Shown piece by piece: positions 34,921-42,915 of a stretch of 64,000 bases of DNA. The stretch's first letter is position 1; every line of letters begins with the position of its first letter. The notes below the pieces were generated by a model. That model was not told the origin of the DNA. It did not search any database and saw only the letters and a program-made list of their open reading frames with translations. The DNA is from JAKRSE01 sp943369295 (GTDB lineage: Bacteria > Armatimonadota > Fimbriimonadia > Fimbriimonadales > Fimbriimonadaceae): NCBI GenBank assembly GCA_943369295.1, contig CALRMU020000001.1:310001-374000 (forward strand), read 5' to 3'. The position numbers and the translations under genes were made by a program.

Positions 34921-35976
34921 TCAAACAACCTGAACATCGTGGCTGCCCGACTGCAGCTCCCCGATATCACCTGCAAACTCGCCTGCCTCGTTCAGCCTCT
35001 GAATCACGTAAGCCGCATCCTCATTCTTGACCACCAAGATCATCCCGATTCCCATGTTAAAGGCACGGAACATCTCAGTGTCGGAAACCCCGCCCGCACT
35101 CTGAATCAGCCGGAAGATCGCAGGGACATCCCATGAACTGCGAGTGATCACAGCATTCAAATTGGTCGGCAGAACTCGGGGGAGATTGTCATAGAAGCCT
35201 CCGCCAGTAATGTGAGCCATGGCTCGGACCCCAGCGACATCCTGAATCAAGGGCAGAACAGAGTTGACATAGCTGCGATGAGGAGTCAGCAGAGCCTCCG
35301 CCAGAGTCTTGTCCGTGCCAGGCACCAGATCCCTCACGCTCATTCCACCGACTTCAAACAAGGCTCGGCGAGCAAGAGAATAGCCGTTGGTGTGGAGTCC
35401 GCTTGACGCCAGACCGATCAGCCTGTCTCCAGCCTGGATTCCGGCTCGGGGAAGTCTCCGCTCAAAATCAACGATGCCGACAATCGTGCCGACGATGTCC
35501 ACTTCGCCATCGTGGTAGACGCCTGGCATCTCAGCAGTTTCTCCTCCGATCAAGGGGATTCCGGCTTCTTGGCAGGCCTTAGCCGCGCCAGAAACAACAG
35601 CCTGAAACTCAACTGGGTTCAGGCGGCTGCAGCCAAAGTAATCCAGAAAGAAAAGGGGCTTTGCGCCTTGGCAGAGAATATCGTTTAGGCAGTGGTTGAC
35701 AATATCAGCGCCGAGGTTGCTGTAATCGCCGGCCATGGCGCAGACCTTGGTTTTGGTGCCGACCCCGTCAATGCTGCTGACCAAGGTGGGACGAGCCATC
35801 CCTTCGCGGGCCATTCCCTCAAGGTCAAGGGCGTACATGGCGCCAAACCCGCCGATTCCTCCCAGCACCTGGGCGTTGTGGCTGGCTCTAATGTCATCAG
35901 AGACATTGCGCAGGGCTCTCTGAGCCATGTCGATATCCACTCCGCTGCTTTGGTAGCTGAGGCCTTCTTCAGCCAT
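34921..35976 (-). CDS. purM: Phosphoribosylformylglycinamidine cyclo-ligase (AIR synthetase)
   Basis: 351 aa, the usual PurM length. Signature segments: SSIDGVGTKTKV near 67-78 for phosphate/ATP binding, GGETAEMPG near 138-146, and GLASSGLHTNGYSLAR near 186-201. It catalyses ATP-dependent ring closure of FGAM to aminoimidazole ribonucleotide in purine biosynthesis. It is a single-gene unit here with no other pur genes alongside. Confidence 0.97.
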   Translation of the reverse strand: MAEEGLSYQSSGVDIDMAQRALRNVSDDIRASHNAQVLGGIGGFGAMYALDLEGMAREGMARPTLVSSIDGVGTKTKVCAMAGDYSNLGADIVNHCLNDILCQGAKPLFFLDYFGCSRLNPVEFQAVVSGAAKACQEAGIPLIGGETAEMPGVYHDGEVDIVGTIVGIVDFERRLPRAGIQAGDRLIGLASSGLHTNGYSLARRALFEVGGMSVRDLVPGTDKTLAEALLTPHRSYVNSVLPLIQDVAGVRAMAHITGGGFYDNLPRVLPTNLNAVITRSSWDVPAIFRLIQSAGGVSDTEMFRAFNMGIGMILVVKNEDAAYVIQRLNEAGEFAGDIGELQSGSHDVQVV

Positions 35977-36078
35977 GAAAAGGACTCTACCTGGCAGGGT
36001 GATAGGAAGAAGGGGTCACCCCTGGTCACACCGGGCCCGCCAGAGGCTGAGTCAGCAGGTATCCTTCTTTTTTGACCC

Positions 36079-36151
36079 GGGTCGTTAGCTCAGTCGGTAG
36101 AGCAACGCACTTTTAATGCGTGGGTCGTGGGTTCGAGTCCCACACGACCCA
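36079..36151 (+). tRNA. trnK: tRNA-Lys (anticodon TTT)
   Basis: A 73-nt cloverleaf. Acceptor GGGTCGT pairs with ACGACCC; the D arm has AGCTCAGTCGGTAGAGC; the anticodon stem ACGCA/TGCGT encloses loop CTTTTAA with anticodon TTT; the T arm is GTGGGTTCGAGTCCCAC. The 3' CCA is not encoded. It stands alone between purM and the secreted repeat protein. Confidence 0.97.
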
Positions 36152-36204
36152 CTTTTCATCCTCTGGGCTTCTCCAAGCGAGCTTTCCGTTCAGGCCTCAC
36201 TTTG

Positions 36205-37827
36205 TCATCCGCCTGCTGCAAGCACCCTTTCAACCTTCAGGATGACGTCGTAGCAGCCAAACGAGTAGTCTGCCACCTGGCCACATTGGACAACAAAGGT
36301 TCCCTGACCATGGGGGCCAGCGGCATCAGCTAAGGCACCGAGCTCTTTGTAGTCATAAAACAAGATTGGAAACCAGCATGCGTAGGTTGAAGCGAAAGTC
36401 GGCGCATGCTCGGCCCTGATGCCTGCGTCACTCGAACCAATGGGGATATCTGGATAGGTCGGGGGGATTGCGACTGCGTTCTTCAGGTAGGCAAGCCTGA
36501 GTTTAGAAGGCTTCTTATCAAGAGTAATCCACTCTGAAATAACTTGCTCGGCAGGCTTTACATTTGTAAAGTAGTTCAGATTCGCCAAGTCGTTTTGGTG
36601 GTCTTTTTCCCAAACAGAAGGCACGAGGCAGAGAGTCTGCCCCTCGCTGAGCTTAACAGAAATGACGTTCATGGGCGGACGGCCGCCTGGCTGTCCCGGA
36701 CCTGGATTAATGTAGAGGTCGCCCGTCTTGATACCACCATTGGGACCAGCAGAACCGGCGCGAGTGCGATCCTCTGCCCCCGCTGCGCCTGTCTCTCCGA
36801 ATGATCCCACCTTGTAAAGACCCAGGGTCTCGGCTCGGTCTCCGGTCCTCAGGCCAGAGCTGATGGCCAAGTAGATCTCGTCTCCCTTGCCGTCGGTTTC
36901 AAGAATGTTGTCTGGTGTGGCCTTTAGACACTTAAAGCCAAGCACAGAAATCGTAAACGTGTTTGACTTCGCAGCTTCGCCAGAGATGATGTTGGGGGCA
37001 GTGAGTGGCCGACTTCCTGAGCTGCGGATGAAAAAGGAAGATCCTGGCGCCATGTAATCCTGCGTCGAACCCGCGATTCGCCAGTTTTTGTCGAGGTAAG
37101 CGGTGGAAGTGGGGTAGGGAACATAGACCTTCGTGGCGTCATCGTAGGTGTTGCCTGTGGTCAGCAGAACCTCTGGCGCAGAGTTCAGCCAGGAGGTGTT
37201 CAAGTCCAGAAAGGTTCTGTCTTGGTCGTTTGGAACATTGACCTGCTCTGCCTTTCCGTAAACCACATGAAACCCAGCCCCTTTCGGAATGGGCTGTCGA
37301 TTAGGGTGAAAAATTGTCCAAACCGCCCCGTTGTGCCACGTCCCAAGGGCATTGGTATTGTAAATCCCTTTTGCGGTGTAAACCGATGTCACAAAAAGGC
37401 CCTTGCCCTTTACCTTCGGCATGTTTAGCGATGGGACATCGCACATGTGGCTGCCCGATCCTTCGTTATTGACTTCAAAAGCGAAGGGGCCCTTTTCAAA
37501 GGCTTCAACAACAAACCGCTCACCGTTCCGAATCGGCTGGCGGTCTTGGCGAAAAATCGTCCACTTGCCGTTGTTGAACCAAACGCCAACTGCGGGGGGA
37601 GTTTCTTGAAAGCTGCCAAGACGAGTGACCAGCAGAATGGCGTCTGGCTTGCCGTTCAAAGCTGGGTTATCAATAGTTGTTACGTTGCCTGCCACGTTCA
37701 GCTTGTTGGCCACATGCTCAAAGGCGGCAATCGTTCGAGGCTCGTTTTCGGTTTTTTGCGGCTGAGGAGACTTGATTCCCCCTTGGTTCAAAATCAGCGA
37801 AGCGACGAGCCAGGCACTCAATGGCAT
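36205..37827 (-). CDS. Secreted repeat protein of unknown function
   Basis: 540 aa with a short signal-like head. At least three ~90-residue internal repeats share the pattern W..NG.WTIF...RQPI..G..F, seen near 81-110 and 165-194 and more weakly near 241-268, each preceded by an A/V-ILLVT or VLLTTG strand. The repeats resemble the DUF7452-type units in secreted bacterial proteins. The C-terminal half is not clearly repetitive. No catalytic motif recognised. It is monocistronic; the gap downstream to tRNA-Lys is 53 bp. Confidence 0.8.
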   Translation of the reverse strand: MPLSAWLVASLILNQGGIKSPQPQKTENEPRTIAAFEHVANKLNVAGNVTTIDNPALNGKPDAILLVTRLGSFQETPPAVGVWFNNGKWTIFRQDRQPIRNGERFVVEAFEKGPFAFEVNNEGSGSHMCDVPSLNMPKVKGKGLFVTSVYTAKGIYNTNALGTWHNGAVWTIFHPNRQPIPKGAGFHVVYGKAEQVNVPNDQDRTFLDLNTSWLNSAPEVLLTTGNTYDDATKVYVPYPTSTAYLDKNWRIAGSTQDYMAPGSSFFIRSSGSRPLTAPNIISGEAAKSNTFTISVLGFKCLKATPDNILETDGKGDEIYLAISSGLRTGDRAETLGLYKVGSFGETGAAGAEDRTRAGSAGPNGGIKTGDLYINPGPGQPGGRPPMNVISVKLSEGQTLCLVPSVWEKDHQNDLANLNYFTNVKPAEQVISEWITLDKKPSKLRLAYLKNAVAIPPTYPDIPIGSSDAGIRAEHAPTFASTYACWFPILFYDYKELGALADAAGPHGQGTFVVQCGQVADYSFGCYDVILKVERVLAAGG

Positions 37828-38019
37828 GATTTTTTGGACGGAGTCGCAGGTTTTGGGGTTTCCCCTAAACCTGAAGGCGGACTGAAGAGTTGGCGGGATG
37901 GCCGTTCACTTTCGGTGCGGCGATCAGCTTCTTCTGGCTGGTGTCAGCTGGGCCGACATCCTGCCCGAAGGGGGGCTGATCGAACAGGTCTTTCTCTCGA
38001 GACAGAAAGGAAAGTATGG

Positions 38020-38042
38020 GTGGCGTGGGTGAAACCCACGAA
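38020..38042. repeat. 23-nt palindromic element, inverted copy
   Basis: This 23-nt element is an exact inverted copy of those at 20844-20866 and 21031-21053. Its core is a CGTGGGT-GAA-ACCCACG hairpin. It lies in the 37828-38693 gap, which has no supported gene. Confidence 0.85.
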
Positions 38043-38105
38043 CGTTCAGCCAACATCGTCGCTGTCCCTCTTTTGGCAAGGAGGACTTCGCTGAAAGCTT
38101 GCGTT

Positions 38106-38332
38106 CACGACCTAGCCCTCGCAGGCTCGGTCAAGGGTCGTGGCACCCAAAATCTCTTTCAGATCGAGACTAAGGTTCGGAGTGCCTCATTCGCTAGACA
38201 AAGAAAAAAGAGAGTTCTAGGCTTTGCATTCCTGGCTCAGCAGAGCTGAACCAGGCCACGAGAAGCTCTGAGACTTAGGGTGCCGTTTCGGGTGCCACGA
38301 CCTCGTCCGAGCCTGGCGAGGACTAGGTCGTG
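38106..38332. repeat. Inverted pair of 37-nt hairpin elements plus palindrome copy B
   Basis: Elements at 38106-38142 and 38296-38332 both run from CACGACC to GGTCGTG and are reverse-complement relatives, with a few differences and one indel. Between them, at 38227-38259, lies the inverse copy of the palindrome at 34274-34306. Together with the 38020 element they account for most of the structure in the 866-bp gap upstream of rpsN. The remaining 38343-38693 shows no feature I can name beyond presumably holding the ribosomal promoter. Confidence 0.75.
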
Positions 38333-38693
38333 ATTGTATTCCCGTAACTCCTCTGTTCTAAAGTCAGTAGGATTTGCCATTGCCGAAGATCACTTTGTTG
38401 ATCAGGTTCTGGAGAGACAGGCATAGCCAGGGCTCTACCAATCCAGTCCTTGGCCCTAATTCCCCGTCCGGGCGAATCAAACCGTAGGACCCAGGGGGAC
38501 TGTGGGAGGGGTGGCCAGCCAAGCCTGAGGTATCGTTCCACATCGCGCCCCTTTGGGGGAGCACAAGCCAAGCCACGGACTAGGTGCCTGCCTTCGGTTC
38601 TTTCTTTATCATCGTTGGACGAAAAATCGTTCTGCCTGAAACAGAATCCCGACGCAGACGGCGGCATACCGGTTCGGCAACGGCGGGTGAACC

Positions 38694-38879
38694 ATGGCAA
38701 AGAAGTGTCTGGAAATCAAGGCTAAAAGGCCTCAAAAGTTCAAGGTCCGGGAATACAATCGCTGCTCAATCAGCGGTAGAGCCCGAGGCTACATTCGATT
38801 CTTCGGAATCAGCCGCATCCAGTTCAGAGAGATGGCCCATCGCGGCGAGATCCCTGGCGTGACGAAGGCGAGTTGGTAA
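38694..38879 (+). CDS. rpsN: Ribosomal protein S14, short form lacking zinc ligands
   Basis: 61 aa, the length of the type Z (zinc) S14. The usual four ligand positions 24, 27, 40 and 43 are Cys24, Ser27, Ser40 and Gln43, so the zinc ribbon cannot form. The conserved GRARGYIRFFGISR core and the SW C-terminus are intact. It is the first gene of the ribosomal block and is followed 3 bp later by rpsH. S14 helps assemble the head of the 30S subunit. Confidence 0.94.
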   Translation: MAKKCLEIKAKRPQKFKVREYNRCSISGRARGYIRFFGISRIQFREMAHRGEIPGVTKASW

Positions 38880-38882
38880 GCA

Positions 38883-39281
38883 ATGCATAGCGACCCAATT
38901 GCCGATCTGTTGGCCAGGATCAAGAACGCCCAAACGGCCCGCCACATGACTGTGGATGTTCCTCACAGCAAAGTGAAGACTGAAGTGCTTCGAATCCTTG
39001 AATCCGAAGGATTCATCGGAAGCTTTGAAACAATCACTGAAGGCAAATTTCCTGCCATCAGGATCAATCTTAAATACGATTCCCGCAGCCGCAAGCCGGT
39101 GATCCAGTACATGAAGAGAGTCAGCACCCCTGGCCTTCGTGTGTACCGAGGCGCCGGTGAGCTGAGGCCCATGAGAGGAGGCCTTTCCACCCGAGTGGTC
39201 ACCACCAGTCAGGGAATCATGACCGACCGCGAGTGCCGCCGCCGAAACATCGGTGGTGAAGTCCTCTGCGAGGTCTGGTAA
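38883..39281 (+). CDS. rpsH: Ribosomal protein S8
   Basis: 132 aa. N-terminal DPIADLLARIKNAQ and C-terminal GGLSTRVVTTSQGIMTDREC patterns are diagnostic. Binds the central domain of 16S rRNA; in other bacteria it represses the spc operon. Order rpsN-rpsH-rplF is the normal spc order. Confidence 0.98.
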   Translation: MHSDPIADLLARIKNAQTARHMTVDVPHSKVKTEVLRILESEGFIGSFETITEGKFPAIRINLKYDSRSRKPVIQYMKRVSTPGLRVYRGAGELRPMRGGLSTRVVTTSQGIMTDRECRRRNIGGEVLCEVW

Positions 39282-39292
39282 GGAGCCCCACC

Positions 39293-39847
39293 ATGTCGAG
39301 AATTGGACTTAAATCCATCAAGGTTCCGGCCAACGTGACGATTTCCGTCGACGGCCCCTCAATCAAGGTGAAGGGACCCAAGGGAGAGCTCGTGCAGAGC
39401 ATCGCCCGCGAATTGACAATCGAGCAGGAGAACGGTGAACTTTCCGTCTCTCGCCCCAACAACCAGCGACGAAACCGATCTCAGCACGGTTTGGCCCGCA
39501 CCCTTATCGCCAACATGGTGGCGGGTGTTACTGACGGTCATGCCAAGAAGCTGGAACTGATCGGTGTCGGCTACCGAGCCGCCATGGAAGGAAAGACCCT
39601 CGTTCTTAACGTCGGCTATTCCCACCAGGTGCGCGTCTCTCCTCCCGAAGGAGTTGACGTTGAGGTGCTTGCTGGCGAAAAGAATAAGGCCACCCAAATT
39701 TTGGTGAAGGGCATTGACAAAGCCGCCGTTGGACAGATTGCTGCCGACATTCGAAAGGTCCGCAAGCCAGACCCCTACAAGGGCAAGGGCCTGCGCTACC
39801 TTGGCGAAGTTGTGAAGCTGCGACCTGGCAAGAGGGCCGGCAAGTAA
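39293..39847 (+). CDS. rplF: Ribosomal protein L6
   Basis: 184 aa, full length. The MSRIGLKSIKVPANVTISV start and the C-terminal KPDPYKGKGLRY signature are characteristic. An AAGGAG Shine-Dalgarno lies 8 bp before the ATG. Part of the 50S subunit near the sarcin-ricin loop. Confidence 0.98.
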   Translation: MSRIGLKSIKVPANVTISVDGPSIKVKGPKGELVQSIARELTIEQENGELSVSRPNNQRRNRSQHGLARTLIANMVAGVTDGHAKKLELIGVGYRAAMEGKTLVLNVGYSHQVRVSPPEGVDVEVLAGEKNKATQILVKGIDKAAVGQIAADIRKVRKPDPYKGKGLRYLGEVVKLRPGKRAGK

Positions 39848-39863
39848 GGAGCGGAGCACCCAG

Positions 39864-40217
39864 ATGGCACTCAAAACACGAACCTCCCTGCGAGTGATCC
39901 GCCACACGCGGATTCGCAAGCGAATTGCTGGTACGGCCGAAAGACCTCGTCTTTCGGTGTACCGAAGCACGAAGCATCTTTCCGCCCAGATCATCGACGA
40001 TGTGAAGGGCCACACCCTCTGCTCTGCCTCCAGCCTGGAAAAAGAGCTCGGAGCTTCGGACAACATCGAAGGAGCTAAGAAGCTTGGAATCGCTTTGGCC
40101 GAAAGAGCCAAGGCAGCCGGCATTACCTCCGTTGTCTTTGATCGAGGCGGCTACAAATACCACGGGTCTATTGCCAGCCTAGCTGAAGCAGCCCGCGAAG
40201 GAGGACTGGACTTCTAA
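39864..40217 (+). CDS. rplR: Ribosomal protein L18
   Basis: 117 aa. Conserved RPRLSVYRSTKHLSAQIIDD near 30-50 and the FDRGGYKYHGSIASLAEAAR C-terminal motif. Binds 5S rRNA in the large subunit. Separated from rplF by 16 bp with AAGGAG upstream. Confidence 0.98.
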   Translation: MALKTRTSLRVIRHTRIRKRIAGTAERPRLSVYRSTKHLSAQIIDDVKGHTLCSASSLEKELGASDNIEGAKKLGIALAERAKAAGITSVVFDRGGYKYHGSIASLAEAAREGGLDF

Positions 40218-40218
40218 C

Positions 40219-40800
40219 ATGGCACGTAAAGGACCAAGGCTGACTGGACGTCGGCAGACATCTCGACAAGGGCAGGATCAAAGCGGTCCACAGCTCGACG
40301 TTCGAGTCATCCGATCCAACAAGGTTTCCAAAACCCACAAGGGTGGAAAAACCATGAGCTGGTCAATGCTCGTCGTCGTGGGAGACAACAAGGGCTCTCT
40401 CGGCGTCGGACTTGGCAAGGCCCGAGGCATTCCGGACGCGATCCGAAAGGCAGAAGAAGCTGCCCGAAAGAACATGTTCCGAATCCCCATGGTTGGAACC
40501 ACGATTCCTCACTCAATCCGCGCTACTTTCGGCAGCAGCACCGTCGTCCTTCACCCCGCTTCGGCTGGTACAGGACTCAAGGCTGGCTCTGCTGTTCGAC
40601 AGTGCCTCGAAGCTGCCGGCGTTCACAACGTTCTGGCAAAGTGCCTTGGCAACCGCAACGGAGTCAACGTTGCCTACGCCACGATCAAGGCGCTGCAGGA
40701 ACTTGATCGACCCGAAGACTTGGCTGCCCGCCGAGGAAAGGACATCAAGGAACTGATGCCATGGCTTGAGAAGGCAAGAAAGGAGGAGCATTATGCTTAA
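40219..40800 (+). CDS. rpsE: Ribosomal protein S5
   Basis: 193 aa. The N-terminal KVSKTHKGGKTMSWSMLVVVG double-stranded RNA-binding region and the central GLGKARGIPDAIRKAEE and HPASAGTGLKAG motifs are diagnostic. Starts 1 bp after rplR. Its stop codon is overlapped by the rpmD start. Confidence 0.98.
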   Translation: MARKGPRLTGRRQTSRQGQDQSGPQLDVRVIRSNKVSKTHKGGKTMSWSMLVVVGDNKGSLGVGLGKARGIPDAIRKAEEAARKNMFRIPMVGTTIPHSIRATFGSSTVVLHPASAGTGLKAGSAVRQCLEAAGVHNVLAKCLGNRNGVNVAYATIKALQELDRPEDLAARRGKDIKELMPWLEKARKEEHYA

Positions 40801-41086
40801 GGTGACTCTGGTTAAGAGCATCATCGGAGGCGAGCCTCGCAACGTTAAGACTGCCCACGCTTTGGGCTTGAGGAAGATTGGCCAGACCAATATCTTTGAA
40901 GCCAGCGACTCAATCAAGGGAATGATCCACAAGATCAAGCACCTTGTGAGCGTCGAAGAAGTGGAAGATCAGCCCCGACGCCGACGCCGCATCATTCGTG
41001 GTGCTGCCGCCGCAGCTGCTCCTCAGGCAGAAGCCGCTCCCGCCCCCAAGAAGGCTAAGAAGGCCAAAACGGAGGAAACAGAATGA
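40793..41086 (+). CDS. rpmD: Ribosomal protein L30 with basic C-terminal tail
   Basis: 97 aa from the ATG at 40793, which sits inside the last codons of rpsE behind a strong AAGGAGG. Residues 1-60 are a normal L30 (MLKVTLVKSIIGGE, LGLRKIGQ). An extra tail of about 37 residues follows, first Arg-rich and then Ala/Lys/Glu-rich (PKKAKKAKTEETE). Typical L30 is about 60 residues, so the tail is a lineage-specific addition. It overlaps rplO by 4 bp. Confidence 0.93.
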   Translation: MLKVTLVKSIIGGEPRNVKTAHALGLRKIGQTNIFEASDSIKGMIHKIKHLVSVEEVEDQPRRRRRIIRGAAAAAAPQAEAAPAPKKAKKAKTEETE

Positions 41087-41523
41087 ATCTCAACGATCTT
41101 AAGCCCCAGGGCGGCTCTACCAAGCGCCGCCGCAGGTTAGCCCGAGGAATCGGCTCTGGAAAGGGCAAGACCGCGACTCGAGGCGCCAAGGGCCAGAAGG
41201 CTCGACGCCAGATCAGCGGTTGGTTTGAAGGTGGTCAGACACCTATCATCCGACGCCTGCCAGTCAAGAAGGGCTTCCGCAACATCAATCACAAAGAGTA
41301 CGCTGAAATCAACGTCAGCTCACTCGAGTTGAACTTCAATGATGGCGACGTGGTGGACGTTGAGACTCTGCTCTCACGAAAGCTCATCAGCCGACTGAAG
41401 GATGGTCTGAAGGTTCTTGCCTTCGGCGACCTTACCAAGAAGCTCACCGTTAAAGCGCACAGGTTCAGCGCAGCAGCCAAGACCAAGATCGAAGCTGCCG
41501 GCGGAACCACCGAAACCCTCTAA
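41083..41523 (+). CDS. rplO: Ribosomal protein L15
   Basis: 146 aa. The Gly/Arg-rich N-terminus (RRRRLARGIGSGKGKTATRG) and FEGGQTPIIRRLPVKKGF are diagnostic. Overlaps rpmD by 4 bp. A late-assembly 50S protein. Confidence 0.98.
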   Translation: MNLNDLKPQGGSTKRRRRLARGIGSGKGKTATRGAKGQKARRQISGWFEGGQTPIIRRLPVKKGFRNINHKEYAEINVSSLELNFNDGDVVDVETLLSRKLISRLKDGLKVLAFGDLTKKLTVKAHRFSAAAKTKIEAAGGTTETL

Positions 41524-41560
41524 TTCGAACAAAGTGAATCCCTCATCCGCGTTGAACTCG

Positions 41561-42907
41561 ATGGGAGGAGGCAGCCGCAGGCCCGATAAAAGCCTGCGGC
41601 TTGGACTCCTTGAGACCATGCGTTTGGCCTGGGGCGACGAAGATATTCGTGCGCGCCTGGTCTTCATGCTCAAAATTTTCGCCCTCTTCGCGATTGGGAT
41701 TCACATCCCCGTTCCGATTCCTGGGTTTGACCCTGTCCGCCTCGCCGGACTGCTTGAGCAGAACCAATTCTTTAACCTGCTCAACAGCATGGGTGGAGGA
41801 GCCTTTAAGAAGGTTTCCATCTTTGCCCTCGGCATGGGTCCCTACATCACGTCATCGATCATCATGATGATCCTGACCCAGACGACCCCTTCCTGGAAGC
41901 AGGAAATGAAGGAAGGCGGCGAGTACGCTCGACGCCAGCAGAACAAGCGAACCAGAGCACTTACTCTCGTTCTTTGTCTTGTCCAGGGCGGTGCCTTGGC
42001 TCAGCAGCTGATCTCGGCTCTCGGAGTCGGTGGAGGCAACTGGGTGACTATCGCCACCATCATGATCTTCTGGACCGCAGGAGCTTTCTTCGTTCTTTGG
42101 ATGGGTGAGCAGGTCAGTGAGAAGGGAATCGGCAACGGCATGTCACTTATGATTTTTGCCGGAATCGCCATCTCCTTCCCCAACGTTATTGTCATGGTCC
42201 AATCCAGCCTGGCAAACGGATCTCTTCTGTGGTGGCAGCTGCTCTTCATCGTCTCGATGTTTGTTGTCACTATCTGGCTTATCGTCTTCTTCTCCACTGC
42301 TCAGCGACGGATTCCGATTCAGCACATGAAGCGGAACTACGGCACAAAGAGCATGGGAGGCCAAACCAGCTACCTGCCTATCAGTGTGAACATGGCCAAC
42401 GTGATGCCGATTATCTTCGCCATCTCGCTGGTTTACTTCCCCTCGCAGCTGGCCAGCATGTTCCCTGTGGGAACCCCGATCAGCGATACCCTGACCACAA
42501 TTGCCAGCTTCTTTGCCCCTAACTTTAGGGATCCCAAGGGACTGATCGGTGCGGTCATTTATGTCGGTTTGATCTTTGGCTTCACCTACATCTGGATCGC
42601 CATGATGTACAACGTTGAAGACATATCTGACAATCTCAAAAAGTCGGGCTCCTACATCCCAGGTGTTCGCCCCGGAAAGCAGACTGTCGAATTCCTCAAC
42701 GGTGTCATCAGTCGCGTCACCTTTGTTGGCGCCGTCTTCTTGGCTGCCGTTGCTCTCACTCAGTACGCGGTTCCTGCAATCAGCCCTGGCGGCTCTGCAG
42801 CCTTCGGTCTGATTGGCGGCACGTCGATGCTGATTCTGGTCAGCGTCGCCTTGGAAACAATGAGACAGATTGAGGCGAATCTGCTGGTTAAGCAGTACAA
42901 CAACTGA
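41561..42907 (+). CDS. secY: Preprotein translocase subunit SecY
   Basis: 448 aa from the ATG at 41561. The mature SecY pattern begins at LLETMRLAWGDEDIRARL about residue 16. Ten membrane helices follow, with HIPVPIPG in the plug/first-helix region and RRIPIQ in the long cytoplasmic loop. The start is uncertain: a GTG at 41534 and an ATG at 41618 are alternatives and none has a clear Shine-Dalgarno. A hairpin (41573-41601) lies within the proposed first codons. SecY forms the protein-conducting channel. Confidence 0.93.
   Translation: MGGGSRRPDKSLRLGLLETMRLAWGDEDIRARLVFMLKIFALFAIGIHIPVPIPGFDPVRLAGLLEQNQFFNLLNSMGGGAFKKVSIFALGMGPYITSSIIMMILTQTTPSWKQEMKEGGEYARRQQNKRTRALTLVLCLVQGGALAQQLISALGVGGGNWVTIATIMIFWTAGAFFVLWMGEQVSEKGIGNGMSLMIFAGIAISFPNVIVMVQSSLANGSLLWWQLLFIVSMFVVTIWLIVFFSTAQRRIPIQHMKRNYGTKSMGGQTSYLPISVNMANVMPIIFAISLVYFPSQLASMFPVGTPISDTLTTIASFFAPNFRDPKGLIGAVIYVGLIFGFTYIWIAMMYNVEDISDNLKKSGSYIPGVRPGKQTVEFLNGVISRVTFVGAVFLAAVALTQYAVPAISPGGSAAFGLIGGTSMLILVSVALETMRQIEANLLVKQYNN
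41573..41601 (+). promoter_or_regulatory. Hairpin at the secY 5' end
   Basis: AGCCGCAGGC at 41573-41582 pairs perfectly with GCCTGCGGCT at 41592-41601 around a 9-nt loop. It lies between rplO and the conserved part of secY. It could modulate secY translation, or its presence may indicate that translation starts further downstream. Confidence 0.55.
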
Positions 42908-42915
42908 GACAACAC

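Noticed and set aside
37447..38094. Plus-strand open frame of 215 codons near the secreted repeat protein
   Set aside because: Mostly antisense to a gene with signal peptide and internal repeats, then runs through palindromic repeats; no family recognised.
41417..41560. Upstream extension of secY overlapping rplO
   Set aside because: The extension lies antisense-free but out of frame within rplO, and the residues do not resemble any SecY N-terminus.
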